Shown here: piece by piece, positions 23,350 to 25,342 of the stretch
Layout: each line of letters begins with the position of its first letter
Position numbering within the stretch: the stretch's first letter is position 1
Assembly (NCBI GenBank): GCA_036654415.1
Contig: JAVVSB010000030.1
Location: forward strand, 1-25,342
Direction: 5' to 3'
Length of the DNA stretch: 25,342 nt
Source of the DNA: Mucinivorans sp036654415
GTDB lineage: Bacteria; Bacteroidota; Bacteroidia; Bacteroidales; Rikenellaceae
Made by a program: the position numbers and the translations under genes
The notes under the pieces: model-generated
The model's database searches: none
What the model was told of the DNA's origin: nothing
What the model saw: the letters and a program-made list of their open reading frames with translations, nothing else

Positions 23350-23357
23350 TAACTTTG
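23350..23357 (+). promoter_or_regulatory. -7 promoter box, probably for the zinc-ribbon protein gene
   Basis: TAACTTTG followed by TAATG fits TAnnTTTG. If used, the mRNA would have a leader of nearly 290 bases including the hairpin element at 23432-23588. Confidence 0.45.
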
Positions 23358-23431
23358 TAATGAACAAGCAAACAATTGCCAATGAATTAAAACAAAGAAA
23401 GTAAAAGACATATTGAAAGATTGATAGCTTT

Positions 23432-23588
23432 GACTTTATCTCTTAAACCGACCAAGTAAAAGATGGAGGCGCAAAAACCTCCCGATGAAGTACCACGAAG
23501 CAAAAAGTTTCGATCCTCACGTTTTCCATAGCGTGGGCTTCGCTTTTTGTGGTAGGGTACCTTGGTCGGACCTTAGAGATAAAAAGTC
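23432..23588 (+). other. Large imperfect hairpin element in the probable leader
   Basis: The outer stem pairs GACTT with AAGTC, TATCTCT with AGAGATA and CCGACCAAG (23448-23456) with CTTGGTCGG (23561-23569), about 23 bp in all with small bulges. Inside are TACCAC/GTGGTA (23491-23496, 23549-23554) and a local GGAGG/CCTCC hairpin. GCGTGGG and CATAG inside can instead pair with CCCACGC and CTATG at 23595-23611 outside. It may be a cis-regulatory RNA or a degenerate mobile element. Confidence 0.5.
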
Positions 23589-23651
23589 GTGAGTCCCACG
23601 CTTTTTCTATGTCCATACCTAAAATCAATAAGCAAACTTAAATTCAATAAT

Positions 23652-25190
23652 ATGGAAAAAATCACATGCCCTTATTGCGGGGAAGAGATTGCACAAGGTG
23701 TAATTAAATGCGAGCATTGCGGAGAGAAGCTCGAAGAGGTAGCTGTCAGTTCTCAGCAAAAATCACAAAACAACTATCCGCCAGCTGAGGTGAAGGAAAC
23801 AAGCAAGCATGAAGGAATTGGAATTGCTTGTGCACTAGCTATTTTCTTTGTGGTAGTCTCTTTTTTACAGTACATTGGTAGTACAATAGATTTGGATAAT
23901 ATTGACAAATCCAGCAAACTGACACGTTATGTGAATTTTGTCAATTTAATTCCAGAATGGGTTGTGTTTTGTGCAATTTTCGCAATTACAATCTATATTT
24001 TAATTATGCTTCGGAAACATTATATTGCCAAGAAAACCATATTTACTCAATACATAGCACTGAGTATCATCTCGGCATCTATTCTATTGGTAAATATGAT
24101 ATTAGATGACGATAATGCTGGAATGATGACTCTGTCAATGAGATTTGCTGTTGTTTTCATGATTTATGACATAATTATTGGCGTTAAAATCCTTCGAAAC
24201 TACATTAACTCTACACTCCTAGGTATCTCTCTTATTATTTGTACCTTGATATCGTTTATTACAGAGGCAATTATGTTTACTGCACAAAATTTGACACGTG
24301 AAGAGGATTTTATTATAAACGCAATAGACAGTGCTGTTGTCGTAATTTTGTTGCTTGTAATTAAACACTACTTCAAATATGCACCTGCAATAGCAGAGCC
24401 ATCTAACTTCAAAACAGCTCAGGCAACTCAAAGAGAGGGCGATGGCTCTCAGAAAAAAGGGATATTTAGTTGGGTGATATTTGGTGTTGTTATTGTATTT
24501 TTGTTGTCATCTACCCTATTTATAAAAAACAGTGATGAAACACACTCAGATATTCCTGCTGCAATAGAGGAGTTCAAGCCATGGGTTGCAGAAACTTACT
24601 TACCTCGCGAAGTTCAAGAGAATATTTTCAAATCATTTATTCATGAAAAATTTCAAATTAAAAGCCTTCCTATTAAATACATTGGAAATTATGACGACGA
24701 TGAATCTGGTGATGCATCATGGGGTGAGGTAAAGATATATTATGCTTTAGCGGAGGTTGTGTTGAATAATATCACGATATATTCTCCAGAAAAACTATTT
24801 CTAAGAACGGATATAAAAGATAAAGTTTGGCAGTTTGTTGATAATGGAGCATCGGGTTGGGATATACTCTACGAAAGATTAGAGAGTTTTTATGGCTATG
24901 ACCCATCTGCTATCACCTATTATCTTGAATTGTTATCCAAAGATAAGAATCAAGTCTTTCGTAATGTGATAGCTATAATTGAAGATATAACGCCAATAAT
25001 TAATGAATTAAATGGTACTGTTGAACTTGTAGATTGGAGTATTGACAGTGAATTCGAGACCTACACAATCTATGCTGCAATTTACAAAGTAAACGATATA
25101 TATGTGTTATGCTCGGTGTTGGAGCGAGAGGATGGTGGTGCTGAAATTCAGGTTGTAGAGAAGAGTAAGATGTTACTTGATTTACAATAA
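23652..25190 (+). CDS. Zinc-ribbon polytopic membrane protein of unknown function
   Basis: With the start at 23652 (MEKITCPYCGEEI) the protein has 512 residues. An N-terminal zinc ribbon uses Cys6, Cys9, Cys20 and Cys23. A polar linker leads to about seven hydrophobic helices (near 55-76, 103-121, 132-151, 163-181, 187-207, 224-240 and 271-291). The rest (292-512) is a soluble, acidic domain (YDDDESGDASWGEVKIYYALAEVV...), outside the cytoplasm if the ribbon is inside. I do not recognise the C-terminal domain. G+C is clearly lower than in the genes to the left, which suggests acquisition by transfer. The open frame back to 23589 overlaps the hairpin region and is rejected as coding. Confidence 0.85.
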   Translation: MEKITCPYCGEEIAQGVIKCEHCGEKLEEVAVSSQQKSQNNYPPAEVKETSKHEGIGIACALAIFFVVVSFLQYIGSTIDLDNIDKSSKLTRYVNFVNLIPEWVVFCAIFAITIYILIMLRKHYIAKKTIFTQYIALSIISASILLVNMILDDDNAGMMTLSMRFAVVFMIYDIIIGVKILRNYINSTLLGISLIICTLISFITEAIMFTAQNLTREEDFIINAIDSAVVVILLLVIKHYFKYAPAIAEPSNFKTAQATQREGDGSQKKGIFSWVIFGVVIVFLLSSTLFIKNSDETHSDIPAAIEEFKPWVAETYLPREVQENIFKSFIHEKFQIKSLPIKYIGNYDDDESGDASWGEVKIYYALAEVVLNNITIYSPEKLFLRTDIKDKVWQFVDNGASGWDILYERLESFYGYDPSAITYYLELLSKDKNQVFRNVIAIIEDITPIINELNGTVELVDWSIDSEFETYTIYAAIYKVNDIYVLCSVLEREDGGAEIQVVEKSKMLLDLQ

Positions 25191-25342
25191 TAACAGGGCT
25201 CTTTTTAATGTAAATACAAAAACATTTATTACCTTTAAGACGCTCTTTTAACTTATTAATAATATTTAATACTTGAATTCAACTTATAAATGCAACTTGG
25301 ATTTTTAGGATTGTTGCATAGGGGATGATAAAAATATTTTTC

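Larger units (their letters stand above)
22960..23651. other. Long AT-rich intergenic region
   Basis: This 692-base gap holds, in order, the sigma-54-type promoter of the exporter operon, two activator-like dyads forming a 19-bp palindrome, a 20-base copy of the 5840-5860 motif, a 38-codon ORF remnant, a TAACTTTG box and a large hairpin element ahead of the zinc-ribbon protein gene. Base composition is lower in G+C than the genes to the left, which suggests an insertion boundary. Confidence 0.6.

Noticed and set aside
25191..25342. Feature after the zinc-ribbon protein gene
   Set aside because: AT-rich sequence without an ORF, hairpin with T tract or RNA gene that I could support.
1..25342. 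CRISPR array, integrase, intact insertion sequence or toxin-antitoxin pair
   Set aside because: No regularly spaced repeats, transposase or recombinase frames, or typical small gene pairs were found.

Overview
The window is chromosomal DNA from a member of the Bacteroidetes, most likely order Bacteroidales. Evidence for this is the recurring promoter box TAnnTTTG upstream of genes, the almost complete lack of Shine-Dalgarno sequences, and families typical of the phylum (DUF4251, PepSY-like, DUF2807, FtsX-type exporters, a TrmB starting MGKNK). The menaquinone gene is mqnD of the futalosine route, which would fit Rikenellaceae-like or other futalosine-using Bacteroidales better than Bacteroides; that placement is inference.

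Layout. 1-617: tRNA-Glu and rpsT (minus strand, one promoter). 618-4307: minus-strand cluster acpP, fabF, rnc, argH, with a strong terminator between acpP and fabF. 4475-5742: purN and pepE, overlapping by ATGA. 5743-7067: an inverted-repeat spacer, an exported DUF4251-like protein and an Ala/Glu-rich lipoprotein. 7204-9785: minus-strand trpB with its own leader-peptide attenuator, then panD and panC. 9919-12046: a PepSY-like exported protein and a TrmB-IspH fusion. 12130-13521: asnS. 13590-16226: gcvH, ndh, mdh operon (minus). 16313-18849: GH20 hexosaminidase and mqnD (plus). 18859-22959: ABC exporter operon (ATPase, DUF2807 protein, FtsX-like permease; minus). 22960-25342: an AT-rich, accessory-looking end with a gene remnant, a large hairpin element and a zinc-ribbon membrane protein.

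Most genes are housekeeping. The main points of interest are regulatory. (1) trpB is preceded by a classic attenuator: a short leader ORF with three consecutive Trp codons, then a 14-bp terminator hairpin with a T tract. (2) Three envelope-related transcription units (DUF4251-like, PepSY-like, ABC exporter) each carry a -24/-12 (sigma-54 type) promoter 40-45 bases before the start codon. The exporter also has two GTC-N9-GAC dyads 21 bp apart upstream, as expected for an NtrC-type activator. This suggests a sigma-54 envelope regulon. (3) tRNA m7G46 methyltransferase and the last enzyme of the MEP isoprenoid pathway are joined in one reading frame. (4) A ~157-nt imperfect hairpin with competing pairings sits in the probable leader of the zinc-ribbon membrane protein gene.
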